A DNA stretch of 17,078 nt from CAG-177 sp964587915. Its GTDB lineage: Bacteria; Bacillota; Clostridia; Oscillospirales; Acutalibacteraceae. The stretch spans positions 1-17,078 of the forward strand of contig CAZPMK010000036.1 in assembly GCA_964587915.1 (NCBI GenBank), written 5' to 3'. This document shows, in pieces, positions 1-6,595 of this stretch. The notes below the pieces were generated by a model. It was not told the DNA's origin, searched no databases, and worked only from the letters and a program-made list of their open reading frames with translations. The first letter of the stretch is position 1, and each line of letters starts with the position of its first letter. The position numbers and the translations under genes are program-made.

Positions 1-75
1 TTATATTACTTTCAAACATAATATGCAAGTTTTTATGCGAATTAACTTCCGATTTTATTATAATTTTATGTAAAA

Positions 76-105
76 ATTAAAAAACGCCGACATTTCAGCC
101 GGCGT
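76..105 (-). terminator. Rho-independent terminator of spoIVA
   Basis: Read on the minus strand, an 8-bp stem (ACGCCGGC with GTCGGCGT, one G-U pair, at 98-105 and 84-91) closes a 6-nt loop and is followed by a run of six T and more T-rich sequence. It begins 6 nt after the spoIVA stop codon. Bases 1-75 beyond it are AT-rich and show no gene. Confidence 0.9.
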
Positions 106-110
106 AAAAA

Positions 111-1589
111 TCAAAGTATTATGCAAATCAATCCGCTGCAACCCTCGTTTATGATTCTTTCGAGAGTCTCTTGCATTTTGGCACGAGCATCGGAGGGCAT
201 ACGGTACAGCTTATTGTGCAATCCCTCGTTGACAAGCTCATGGAGAGAAGTGCCGAAGATGTTTGACTGCCAAATCATTGACGGATTTTCTTCAAACTCC
301 TTGAGAAGATACTTTATAAGCTCCTCCGATTGGGATTCCGAGCCGACAATCGGTGCAACCTCGGTTTGAATATCGGCTCGCATTATGTGCAGAGACGGTG
401 CACTTGCACGCAATCTTACTCCGTACCGTCCCCCCTGCTTGACAATTTCGGGCTCTTCGAGAGTCAAGTCATCTATCCCCGGAAGAACTATGCCGTACCC
501 CGTTGCTTCAACCTCGTCAAGAGCGTTTTGGATACGCTGATATCCGCTTTTTGCCTGTGAAAGCAGTTTCATTTGATACATAAGCTCCTGCTCATTTTCA
601 ACGGCAATTCCCGTTTCTTCCTCCAATATTTTGAAGAACAGATTGCCTTGAAGCTCCACATACATTTTGGCACTGCCTGTTGCAAGATCCATCCCCATTA
701 CGCAGGCGTCGGAAATATATTCGCAATCAAGTATTCCCTCGGTAAAGCTCTTAACATCACGAACACGCTTTAACGTTGACGCTTTGCGGCTTATCTCGCC
801 GAAAACGCTGCCCCTGAGCCAATGTGATTTATCAAGTCCCGTTATCCAGCCGGGCAGGTCAATTTTGATTTCTTTTAGCGGAAATTCGCATAGAATCTGA
901 GAAAGCACATTGACAATTTCATCCTGCGTCAGTTCAAGACAGTTAACGGGCAACACGGGAACGGTATAGGTATCGGTCAGCTTTGATGCAAGCTCCCGTG
1001 CTTCTTTTGTCTCGGGATTTTTGCAGTTCAGCAGCACCACAAACGGCTTGTTAAGCTCGTTAAGCTCGGTGATTACTCGTGCTTCCGCTTCTGCATATTC
1101 GCTTCTCGGTATATCACCTATTGAGCCGTCTGTTGTAACAACCAGACCTATTGTCGAATGCTCGGAAATGACCTTTTGAGTACCGATTTCAGCCGCCATA
1201 TTAAACGGCACCTCATTTTCAAACCACGGAGTCTTGACCATTCTCGGCGTTTCATCCTCGATATATCCGAGTGCCGACGGTACGATATATCCCACGCAGT
1301 CTATCATTCGGACTTTCATTCTTGCATTTGACGGAAGCTCTATTTCAACAGCATCCTCGGGAATGAATTTCGGCTCGGTTGTCATGATGGTTTTGCCTCC
1401 GGAGGATTGCGGCAATTCATCCGTTGCACGCTCCCGTCTTGAAGAATCCTCAATGTTCGGCAATACCATTGTTTCCATGAATTTTTTAATAAATGTTGAC
1501 TTTCCCGTTCTTACGGGTCCTACGACACCGATATAAATATCTCCGCCGGTTCTCACGGCTATATCTCTGTAAATACTGTTGCTTGCCAT
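111..1589 (-). CDS. spoIVA: Stage IV sporulation protein A, spore coat morphogenetic ATPase
   Basis: SpoIVA is an ATPase made in the mother cell that polymerises on the outer forespore membrane and forms the basement layer of the spore coat, also needed for cortex formation. The 492-residue product has the full family length. It shows RTGGDIY at 13-19, a Walker A motif GPVRTGKST at 24-32 (K30), the family segment KTIMTTEPKF, DCVGY and the conserved tail ending in LIxIIL. The longest open frame starts two codons earlier, at 1595, but that ATG directly abuts GGAGG. The ATG at 1589 lies 6 nt from GGAGG and gives the usual N-terminus, so I chose it. The gene has its own terminator and a possible sigma-E promoter. 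Identity is secure and the gene marks the host as an endospore former. Confidence 0.97.
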   Translation of the reverse strand: MASNSIYRDIAVRTGGDIYIGVVGPVRTGKSTFIKKFMETMVLPNIEDSSRRERATDELPQSSGGKTIMTTEPKFIPEDAVEIELPSNARMKVRMIDCVGYIVPSALGYIEDETPRMVKTPWFENEVPFNMAAEIGTQKVISEHSTIGLVVTTDGSIGDIPRSEYAEAEARVITELNELNKPFVVLLNCKNPETKEARELASKLTDTYTVPVLPVNCLELTQDEIVNVLSQILCEFPLKEIKIDLPGWITGLDKSHWLRGSVFGEISRKASTLKRVRDVKSFTEGILDCEYISDACVMGMDLATGSAKMYVELQGNLFFKILEEETGIAVENEQELMYQMKLLSQAKSGYQRIQNALDEVEATGYGIVLPGIDDLTLEEPEIVKQGGRYGVRLRASAPSLHIMRADIQTEVAPIVGSESQSEELIKYLLKEFEENPSMIWQSNIFGTSLHELVNEGLHNKLYRMPSDARAKMQETLERIINEGCSGLICIIL

Positions 1590-1629
1590 ATTCATCCTCC
1601 GAATTTCATTGAAATTATCGCTTTGCTAT

Positions 1630-1659
1630 AGATTATGCAAGAACGGGACAATGTATGAC
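1630..1659 (-). promoter_or_regulatory. Possible sigma-E promoter of spoIVA
   Basis: On the minus strand GTCATACA (1652-1659) and CATAATCT (1630-1637) are separated by 14 bp. These resemble the mother-cell sigma-E elements (around GTCATATT and CATACAHT), and the predicted transcript would start about 35 nt before the spoIVA start codon. The -10 matches only in part. SpoIVA is under sigma-E in Bacillus, which fits, but I infer this from pattern alone. Confidence 0.45.
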
Positions 1660-1674
1660 GAAGGATTTTAAGAG

Positions 1675-2490
1675 TTACAGCTTCACCGTCACGATGTAAT
1701 TTCCGCAATTATCCGGTGAAACAACAGCAAATTTAAAGCTCTCGGGAATTTTTAATGTATCTCCGTTTTGCTTTGAAATAACATATCCGTCATAAAGATA
1801 GAATTTTTCGGGCTTGAGGCTGTCTAAATATTCTTCAAGCGTTATATCGTTATCGGAAATAATTTTAGCATGGGGCTTTCCTACATATCTTATATGCCAC
1901 GGTTCATAGGAATATCCGGTTATATGTTTTCTGTATTTTGGATATCTGATAATGAAGCCATATTCACCGCAATATTCGTTGACGAACTTACCCTCATCGC
2001 TCTTGATAAAGCCCTTTCCCGCAAAGTATTTCACATATACGTCAATTCCGAGACCTGTTTCATGCTCACTCGTTCCCGGAACGGCGGCGAGCTTTTTGCC
2101 CTCGGATTCATAGATGAGTTTTTGATCGTCGGTGCTTCTGTAAGAACTCGTGATGAGCAGCTTTTTGCCGAACTTTTGATTGACCGCTTCGCGTATAATT
2201 GAGAAGCTGTCAACGGCACTGCTGTCGAGATATGCATCGGTATCCTCGAACCGCTTTATGTCCGCAGTAAAATTGTCGGGCAAGGGATGCTCGGAATTTA
2301 CAAGCATGAGAGAAATGTTAAAGGTCACTCTGCCGTCATTTTTTAATTCAGACAACGAGACAGAATTAAAATTATTGGCACTGAAGCCGTTGAGAACAAA
2401 ACCCTTTTCGCTTCTTATCGCTGCAATTATTGCAACCGCAACAGTAATTATTCCGAGCAGAGCGAGAAGTCTTTTGAATTTTTTGTTCAT
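1675..2490 (-). CDS. Membrane-anchored D-alanyl-D-alanine carboxypeptidase, M15B/VanY family
   Basis: This peptidase family removes the terminal D-Ala from peptidoglycan stem peptides outside the membrane, using one zinc ion. The 271-residue product has a basic start and a hydrophobic segment at about 8-25 (uncleaved anchor or signal peptide), a spacer, then the M15B core: SSYRS (115-119), SEHETGLGID with zinc ligands H143 and D150, and EPWHIRYVG with catalytic E196 and zinc ligand H199. All catalytic residues are present. The last 50 residues lie outside the core and are unassigned. The start has AGGCGG about 8 nt upstream. No van resistance genes accompany it, so a housekeeping role in wall or spore cortex trimming is more likely than glycopeptide resistance. 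It ends 85 nt before the spoIVA start, so the spoIVA promoter candidate lies between the two genes. Confidence 0.88.
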   Translation of the reverse strand: MNKKFKRLLALLGIITVAVAIIAAIRSEKGFVLNGFSANNFNSVSLSELKNDGRVTFNISLMLVNSEHPLPDNFTADIKRFEDTDAYLDSSAVDSFSIIREAVNQKFGKKLLITSSYRSTDDQKLIYESEGKKLAAVPGTSEHETGLGIDVYVKYFAGKGFIKSDEGKFVNEYCGEYGFIIRYPKYRKHITGYSYEPWHIRYVGKPHAKIISDNDITLEEYLDSLKPEKFYLYDGYVISKQNGDTLKIPESFKFAVVSPDNCGNYIVTVKL

Positions 2491-2516
2491 AAAAAATACC
2501 GCCTTTCATGCTATGA

Positions 2517-2545
2517 ATTATAAGTCGGTAAACCATCAAAAGAGA
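2517..2545 (-). promoter_or_regulatory. Weak sigma-A-like promoter before the M15 peptidase
   Basis: A perfect TATAAT lies at 2517-2522 on the minus strand, 26 nt before the start codon. The hexamer 17 bp upstream is TCTCTT, a poor -35. The upstream gene ends in a terminator at 2571-2595, so a promoter is needed in this gap. The -10 is the only strong part. Confidence 0.35.
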
Positions 2546-2570
2546 TACAAAAAAGTTAAGATTAAATTAC

Positions 2571-2595
2571 AAAAACGGCACCCGCAAAGGTGCCG
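2571..2595 (-). terminator. Rho-independent terminator after the 222-residue hypothetical gene
   Basis: On the minus strand a 7-bp perfect stem (CGGCACC, 6-nt loop, GGTGCCG; arms at 2589-2595 and 2576-2582) is followed at once by five T and a T-rich stretch. It starts 7 nt after the stop of the gene at 2603. Confidence 0.88.
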
Positions 2596-2602
2596 CATAA
2601 AA

Positions 2603-3271
2603 TTACAGGCTGTAAACTCCCGAATGCATAACTGCGTATTCAACATCTCCAACCCTGAAATATTTATAAACGGGCTCGTTGAAAACATAGTAATCCGCAT
2701 CGGTATAATTATCAAGACCTATTGTTCTGATTTTGTATGAATTTGCATTGCATATAAAGAGCTTATTGTCATAGACGGAAAGATGCGTCGGATGACAAAA
2801 GGCTTTTGCGTTGGGACTTCCTATTCTGAATTCGGTGCGGTTGTGCTTGACGGAATAATTGATAATGGCGTTTGAATCGGGAACCGTAAGCCACAAATCG
2901 GAACCGACCACAGCAGGAGAACAGGCGGGATTATCCAAATATTCCACATGAAGCTCAGACATTATTTCGCCGCCGCTTCCGATAACAAGAAGCCGTCCGT
3001 CGGTATATGAAACTATCATTGAATTGCTGAGGTTCACCACGGTGCAGGTAACAAAGTCACCAAGCTCACGAGCTATCTGAACAGCGTTTTCGCCGAATTT
3101 ATGCTTTATGTATGAAATTACGGGGATTTTTTCAAAGATATCTATTTCTTGATTATACGAATAGAACATCACCGCTTCCCCGCCCTCGGGCAAGGTTTCC
3201 TTGCAAGCGTAAGTAAAGCCGCGTTCAAGCGGAATTATATCAAGCAAATCGGCGTTAAATAATTTTTGCAC
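2603..3271 (-). CDS. Hypothetical protein, possible beta-propeller-like repeats
   Basis: I do not recognise this family. The 222-residue product has no signal peptide or membrane segment. Residues 75-220 alternate short hydrophobic strands with turns (for example DGRLLVIGSGGEI and YDNKLFICNANSYKIRTIG), as in NHL or YncE-like propeller blades, which suggests a beta-rich fold. The frame stays open to 3406, but those extra 45 codons lie inside the structured RNA element and give a low-complexity Arg/Gly/Pro-rich peptide. A GTG at 3271 has GGAGG 8 nt upstream, so I place the start there. Its transcript would have to read through the 6S-like RNA and its T-tract, or start from a promoter I cannot see. 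It has its own terminator. Confidence 0.7.
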   Translation of the reverse strand: MQKLFNADLLDIIPLERGFTYACKETLPEGGEAVMFYSYNQEIDIFEKIPVISYIKHKFGENAVQIARELGDFVTCTVVNLSNSMIVSYTDGRLLVIGSGGEIMSELHVEYLDNPACSPAVVGSDLWLTVPDSNAIINYSVKHNRTEFRIGSPNAKAFCHPTHLSVYDNKLFICNANSYKIRTIGLDNYTDADYYVFNEPVYKYFRVGDVEYAVMHSGVYSL

Positions 3272-3284
3272 TGTTGCAACCTCC
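3269..3284 (-). promoter_or_regulatory. Ribosome binding site that fixes a GTG start
   Basis: GGAGG (3280-3284 on the minus strand) lies 8 nt before GTG at 3271-3269. No ATG in the frame has a comparable site: the upstream ATGs are in the hairpin-rich RNA. The site begins only one base after the T-tract of the preceding RNA. Confidence 0.75.
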
Positions 3285-3285
3285 G

Positions 3286-3480
3286 AAAAAAACACCCCGC
3301 CAAGCCGTATACAGTCGATTGTAACCTGCGTTTCAGCAGGTGGGTGCCTCCCGATGCTCTCACGCTCCCTTCGTCCGCCAAAGGCGGGAGGTCTGCAATC
3401 CATCACCGGAGTCCGGCTCCCTTAAAGTGTGTGTTGGGTTACATATAGACTGTAAATCTATCGCACCCGGCAGGGTGACA
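3286..3480 (-). ncRNA. ssrS: Probable 6S RNA (RNA polymerase regulator)
   Basis: 6S RNA binds sigma-A RNA polymerase by imitating an open promoter and inhibits transcription in stationary phase. On the minus strand this region folds as a long rod. The closing stem has three helices: 9 bp (3469-3477 with 3293-3301, one G-U), 7 bp (3448-3454 with 3310-3316) and 7 bp (3437-3443 with 3320-3326). A central bubble follows, with a small hairpin on its 3' strand (ACCTGC/GCAGGT at 3336-3341 and 3324-3329), then a GC-rich apical arm including CCGCC/GGCGG. The 3' bubble strand reads GGCACCCACCTG, hairpin, CAGGTTACA, resembling the conserved 6S layout. Seven T follow the stem (3286-3292). The length of about 190 nt fits 6S. 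I see no good promoter at its 5' end, so it may be processed from the DUF1292 transcript. The family call comes from memory of the consensus and is not a covariance search. Confidence 0.72.
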
Positions 3481-3484
3481 TCAA

Positions 3485-3784
3485 TTATTCTTCCTCTTCA
3501 AAATCAAACATTTCGGCAAGCCTTTCTTCAAAGGCAGAACCTACTTCGTAAAATTCTTCATCATTCTCTATCGGGCAAAGATATGTTTCGCCGTTTTCTT
3601 CTTCAACCTTGAGGATTATAAGCTCATCATCACCCTCGGTAATTTCATCGGGTGATTCGGGCAACGGCAAGAGTGCAACATAGCGACCGTTATCGGTTTC
3701 AATTCTGTCAAGCTCTTCAAAAATGTGTTCTTTGCCTTCCTCGTCAACTATGCTGACTATATCGGGTGTGTATTCTTCGCTCAT
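3485..3784 (-). CDS. DUF1292 family protein (YrzB-like)
   Basis: This is a 99-residue, strongly acidic protein with the DUF1292 pattern: an N-terminal strand pair (DIVSIVDEEGKEHIFEEL), a middle YVALLP, a block of Asp/Glu, an EELIILK-like strand and a C-terminal ENDEEFYEVGSAFEE segment. The function of the family is unknown; it is widespread in Firmicutes. The frame runs 19 codons further upstream, but that stretch covers the -10 region. The ATG at 3784 has AAGGAGA about 6 nt before it and yields the typical MSEEYTPDIV start. A strong sigma-A promoter lies 29 nt upstream. The 6S-like RNA begins within a few bases of the stop codon, so the two are probably on one transcript. Confidence 0.88.
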   Translation of the reverse strand: MSEEYTPDIVSIVDEEGKEHIFEELDRIETDNGRYVALLPLPESPDEITEGDDELIILKVEEENGETYLCPIENDEEFYEVGSAFEERLAEMFDFEEEE

Positions 3785-3812
3785 ATCAATTCTCCTTTTC
3801 TTCACTGTATAT

Positions 3813-3841
3813 ATTTTAACCTTTTGAGCCGATTTAGTCAA
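3813..3841 (-). promoter_or_regulatory. Sigma-A promoter of DUF1292 / 6S-like RNA unit
   Basis: On the minus strand TTGACT (3836-3841) and TAAAAT (3813-3818) are separated by exactly 17 bp. It is divergent from the promoter at 3901-3929. The 59 bp between the two -35 boxes is almost pure A/T with A- and T-tracts, as expected for shared UP elements. Confidence 0.85.
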
Positions 3842-3900
3842 TAGTAAATAATCATAAGATTGAAATAAATAAATTTTTTCAACTTTTTATAAAAAAACTA

Positions 3901-3929
3901 TTGACAATGCATAAACAATGTGGTATATT
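3901..3929 (+). promoter_or_regulatory. Strong sigma-A promoter of the unassigned structured RNA
   Basis: A consensus TTGACA (3901-3906) is followed after 17 bp by TATATT (3924-3929), with a poly-A/T upstream region. Transcription would start near 3936, which is where the first RNA helix begins. No start codon with a ribosome binding site and long frame follows, so the product is probably a non-coding RNA. Confidence 0.88.
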
Positions 3930-3935
3930 AAAGGC

Positions 3936-4234
3936 GAGGAAAGGGAGAAAAACAAAAAATCCCTAAACCTCTTAACCATAGATGTCCGTCACAGGCAACC
4001 GTGGTAAGTGAATAAAGGAAAGGCGGCGATACCCGATGTACCAATCAGCATCCAAGCTCGCAGCCGAAGCCGAAAAATAAACGGTATCTAAACGGCAGCT
4101 TCAGAAATACGAAACTGCAAGAAGCCGGCAGACCGTAATCATGGCGATATGAGCCAAATATAAAATCGGCTGCGAGCTTAAAAACAAAATTGAATATTTT
4201 ATATGCTGCTGCTTTTGATAAGTGGCAGCTTTTT
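3936..4234 (+). ncRNA. Structured non-coding RNA of about 300 nt, family not assigned
   Basis: The transcript is bounded by a near-consensus promoter and an intrinsic terminator and holds no convincing frame. It begins with a hairpin (GAGG/CCTC and GGGA/TCCC at 3936-3971). A second domain can pair CCGTC with GGCGG and GATG with CATC around an A-rich core. A third domain is closed by a perfect 14-bp helix, 4054-4067 with 4166-4179, enclosing about 98 nt with ACGGT/ACCGT, a TGGC/GCCA hairpin and purine-rich joining strands. Such A-rich junctions and long-range helices are typical of compact structured RNAs. I see no tmRNA, RNase P, SRP or T-box signature. The Clostridia raiA RNA class is one idea from size and host, but I cannot confirm it. 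It could also be a leader with read-through into the glycosyltransferase gene, though that gene has its own promoter. Confidence 0.72.
4205..4234 (+). terminator. Rho-independent terminator of the structured RNA
   Basis: A 10-bp stem (4205-4214 with 4220-4229, two G-U pairs) closes a 5-nt loop and is followed by five T. It sits just before the next promoter, separating the RNA from the glycosyltransferase gene. Confidence 0.9.
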
Positions 4235-4238
4235 CGTA

Positions 4239-4267
4239 TTGACTTTGTTTTTTGGGTTTGGTATAAT
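4239..4267 (+). promoter_or_regulatory. Sigma-A promoter of the glycosyltransferase gene
   Basis: TTGACT (4239-4244) and a perfect TATAAT (4262-4267) are 17 bp apart. The predicted 5' leader is about 46 nt. The -35 starts 5 nt after the T-run of the preceding terminator. Confidence 0.88.
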
Positions 4268-4319
4268 TATAAAACAAAGCCGTAGTATCCTGCAAATATT
4301 TTGCGAAGGAGTGAGAACC

Positions 4320-5267
4320 ATGAAGCTGTCGCTGATAGTGCCCTGCTACAACGAAGAGGGAAATGTTGAAAAATTCTATAGTGAGGTCAATCGTGTTTTT
4401 GCCGGCAAGGTTGATGATTACGAATTTGTTTTTGTTAATGACGGTAGCAAGGACAAAACATATCAATGCTTGAAGCGAATATATAATAACAACGAAAAAA
4501 GCAACGTTCAGGTTCTCTCTTTCAGCCGTAATTTCGGAAAAGAAGCCGCCCTTTATGCCGGTCTTACGAAATCCAAGGGTGACCTTGTCTGCATTATTGA
4601 TGCCGATCTTCAGCAAAGACCCGAGGTTGTTCTTGAGATGCTTGATGTTCTTGCCGGTGATGAGGATTTGGATTGCGTTACCGCATTTCAGGAGGAGCGA
4701 AAAGAAAGCGCCGTTTTGTCATTTCTAAAATCCGCTTTCTACAAGCTCATCAACAAGATTTCCGATGTTGATTTTGTCAACGGTGCTTCGGATTTTCGTC
4801 TCATGAAACGCTCCATGGTTGATGCCATTCTTCAAATGACCGAATTTCACCGCTTTTCAAAGGGTCTTTTCAGCTATGTCGGCTTTAATACGAAATATAT
4901 CCCCTATGTTGTTGCCGAAAGAGAAAGCGGAGAATCCAAATGGGGTACAAGAAAGCTGATTAAATATGCCTTGGAGGGTATTTTTGCATTTTCAACAATG
5001 CCTCTCAAATTTTCTACTTTTATCGGACTTGCCGCATCGCTGTGTTCTTTGATTTATCTTGTTGTCGTAGTGGTGCAAAAGCTCGCGTTCGGAATTGATA
5101 TTCCCGGATATGCAACCATCGTCGTACTTCTTCTGTTGCTCGGCGGGCTCGTTTTGTTCTGCCTCGGAATAATAGGAGAATATCTGTCAAAAATGTACGT
5201 TCAAGTTAAAAACAGACCCGTATATATTTTGAAAGAATACCTTGGAGACAAGCCCGAAGAAAAATAA
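4320..5267 (+). CDS. GT2 polyprenyl-phosphate glycosyltransferase, DPM1/GtrB type
   Basis: Enzymes of this group move a sugar from a nucleotide donor onto undecaprenyl phosphate at the inner face of the membrane, and the lipid-linked sugar is then used to decorate wall polymers. The 315-residue product has a GT-A domain with VPCYNEEGN at 7-15, VNDGSKDKT at 39-47, the DAD metal motif at 94-96 followed by QQRPE, and RESGESKWGTRKL at 201-213. Two transmembrane helices follow at about 233-252 and 264-286, then a short basic tail, the usual layout for GtrB/YkcC/CsbB relatives. The donor sugar cannot be read from sequence. The frame is open 39 codons further upstream, but that part covers the terminator and promoter. 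ATG at 4320 has AAGGAG 8 nt upstream. It appears monocistronic, with no flippase gene nearby. Confidence 0.93.
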   Translation: MKLSLIVPCYNEEGNVEKFYSEVNRVFAGKVDDYEFVFVNDGSKDKTYQCLKRIYNNNEKSNVQVLSFSRNFGKEAALYAGLTKSKGDLVCIIDADLQQRPEVVLEMLDVLAGDEDLDCVTAFQEERKESAVLSFLKSAFYKLINKISDVDFVNGASDFRLMKRSMVDAILQMTEFHRFSKGLFSYVGFNTKYIPYVVAERESGESKWGTRKLIKYALEGIFAFSTMPLKFSTFIGLAASLCSLIYLVVVVVQKLAFGIDIPGYATIVVLLLLLGGLVLFCLGIIGEYLSKMYVQVKNRPVYILKEYLGDKPEEK

Positions 5268-5289
5268 TGATAATACGCAGTCAAAAATG

Positions 5290-5336
5290 CACCGAGATAC
5301 GCTCTTGAGAGGGCACATCTCGGTGTCTTTTATTTT
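5290..5336. terminator. Bidirectional Rho-independent terminator between convergent genes
   Basis: CACCGAGAT (5290-5298) pairs with ATCTCGGTG (5317-5325), and an inner 5-bp helix (GCTCT/AGGGC) caps it. A T-rich run follows on the plus strand (TCTTTTATTTT). On the minus strand five T follow after two bases. It can end both the rightward glycosyltransferase transcript and the long leftward operon, whose last stop codon is at 5330. Confidence 0.9.
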
Positions 5337-6595
5337 GTAGTATATAACAATCTGTCTGTATCGGCAAGGCGTATTCTCTTTGAAACAACATAGGTTTTTA
5401 AGCTGCCGTTTGAATTTCGCTTGCCGAATGCACCGTAGGTTGATGTCACAACGGTATCATCAAGCAAAACGACATTTCCGCAATAGCCGGTGTCATCCCC
5501 TGCCGTTTCCTGCGGCGTGAGCTTTTCTTCCGTACAAACATGAGCGAGCTTTATTCTGTATTCACCTTCGCTTGCACCGTGTAAATCCTCATACCGCCCG
5601 ACCCACGCGACCCAGCCCTCGCTGAACCAGCCTTTATCTGCCCGTTCGGGTGCATATTTCATCAGTCTTACGGGATCTCTTTCAATTGATCGGAAGGTAA
5701 TGAACAATCTGCCGTCGGAGGTATAATCAGCTTTGTGGCGTTCGCCGTTTAAGGCACTCGGAGCAAATACGGGTTCAGACCACGTTTCGCCCTCGTCAGA
5801 CGAAAAGGAAATCAAGGAATTGCATTTTTTGGTGTTGCTTCGCGTGATGAGACAAAGCTCGTCACCCGTTCCTCCGTCGGAGCGTATAACCTCGACCTCG
5901 CACATATTTGAAGCCTTTTCAGTTTCACGGTATTGCGAAAAATAGGGAACGGGAACACTCCATACCGCTTTGCCGTCTTTAAATGAAAGAATGGTTTTAT
6001 AATTGACAAAATCGGGATTATGGAAAAATCCCATCCACTTATCAACAAATTTTCCGTTTTCTTTGAGTCTTGTAAGAGAGGCAAGAGCGACAATCGGAAG
6101 AATGTCAAAACCGTCCCTTTTTCCAAAGCAAAGCTCAAATTCCGACCAGCTTTTTCCTTCGTCATCGGAAAGTGAATAATTGAAGCCGCCGACAGAACCG
6201 AAGCCGTCATTCCAATCGGGGTTTCCTGAAACAAGCAGGAGCTTATCGGGCGTGCCGTCTGAAAATTCAAGGCGGTATATCGTCGGAGTCTCTCTTGAGG
6301 TCTTCCATGAGCTCGGTTGATTTTCTATTTCGTCGGTATAGCTTTTTCCTCTGTCATGACTGATACGGCTTTTCACCGCACCCTTTCCGTGACCCGACGG
6401 GTATACGGTAAGAATATCTCCGTTACTCAAAAGCACTGAATCGGGGTGACCGATGTAATCAAGGCTATCGTCAACCGTTGTAAGCTCATAAAGATATTGA
6501 AGCTCGGCGGGTACTGTATCATTTTGTAAATCGAGTCTCAGTTCGGGAATTGAATAATCCCCCGCCCCGTTCGGTGAATTCTCTTTCGGCATCAT
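5330..6595 (-). CDS. Sialidase-fold protein with BNR/Asp-box repeats
   Basis: The 421-residue product has three Asp-box motifs at 79-86 (SHDRGKSY), 143-150 (SDDEGKSW) and 265-272 (SSDEGETW), which mark turns of a six-bladed sialidase-type propeller. There is no signal peptide, so it is probably cytoplasmic. I do not see a clear YRIP motif or a certain arginine triad, so I would not call it a true exo-sialidase. It may act on another sugar or have lost activity. The start overlaps the stop of the upstream alpha-galactosidase by one base (TAATG), with GAGGG before it, so translation is probably coupled. A second ATG follows directly and could be used instead. It is the last gene of the operon. 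Confidence 0.8.
   Translation of the reverse strand: MMPKENSPNGAGDYSIPELRLDLQNDTVPAELQYLYELTTVDDSLDYIGHPDSVLLSNGDILTVYPSGHGKGAVKSRISHDRGKSYTDEIENQPSSWKTSRETPTIYRLEFSDGTPDKLLLVSGNPDWNDGFGSVGGFNYSLSDDEGKSWSEFELCFGKRDGFDILPIVALASLTRLKENGKFVDKWMGFFHNPDFVNYKTILSFKDGKAVWSVPVPYFSQYRETEKASNMCEVEVIRSDGGTGDELCLITRSNTKKCNSLISFSSDEGETWSEPVFAPSALNGERHKADYTSDGRLFITFRSIERDPVRLMKYAPERADKGWFSEGWVAWVGRYEDLHGASEGEYRIKLAHVCTEEKLTPQETAGDDTGYCGNVVLLDDTVVTSTYGAFGKRNSNGSLKTYVVSKRIRLADTDRLLYTTK

Noticed and set aside
1675..2490. Glycopeptide resistance (vanY)
   Set aside because: Only the M15 peptidase is present. There are no vanHAX-like or two-component genes in the window, and its lone position fits a wall-trimming role.
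2180..2740. Plus-strand open frame of 186 codons
   Set aside because: It runs antisense through the start of the peptidase gene, its promoter gap and a terminator, and shows no recognisable family or ribosome binding site.
3272..3406. N-terminal 45-codon extension of the hypothetical gene at 2603
   Set aside because: The extra part lies inside the structured 6S-like RNA and has an odd Arg/Gly/Pro-rich composition. A GTG with a well-spaced GGAGG at 3271 is a better start.
3290..3480. Mobile repeat or degenerate insertion element made of small hairpins
   Set aside because: The hairpins are explained by one global fold with three matching closing helices and a terminal T-tract, so a structured RNA is the better reading. 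No terminal repeats or target duplication are seen.
3936..4234. T-box, c-di-GMP riboswitch, tmRNA or RNase P RNA
   Set aside because: I looked for the T-box antiterminator sequence, the GEMM core, tmRNA ends and the RNase P GAGGAAAGTCC box. A GAGGAAAG at 3936 resembles the last by chance only; the rest of the core is missing.
4203..4319. Upstream extension of the glycosyltransferase frame with a hydrophobic stretch
   Set aside because: It covers the terminator hairpin and the whole TTGACT-17-TATAAT promoter. The ATG at 4320 has AAGGAG and yields the normal family N-terminus.
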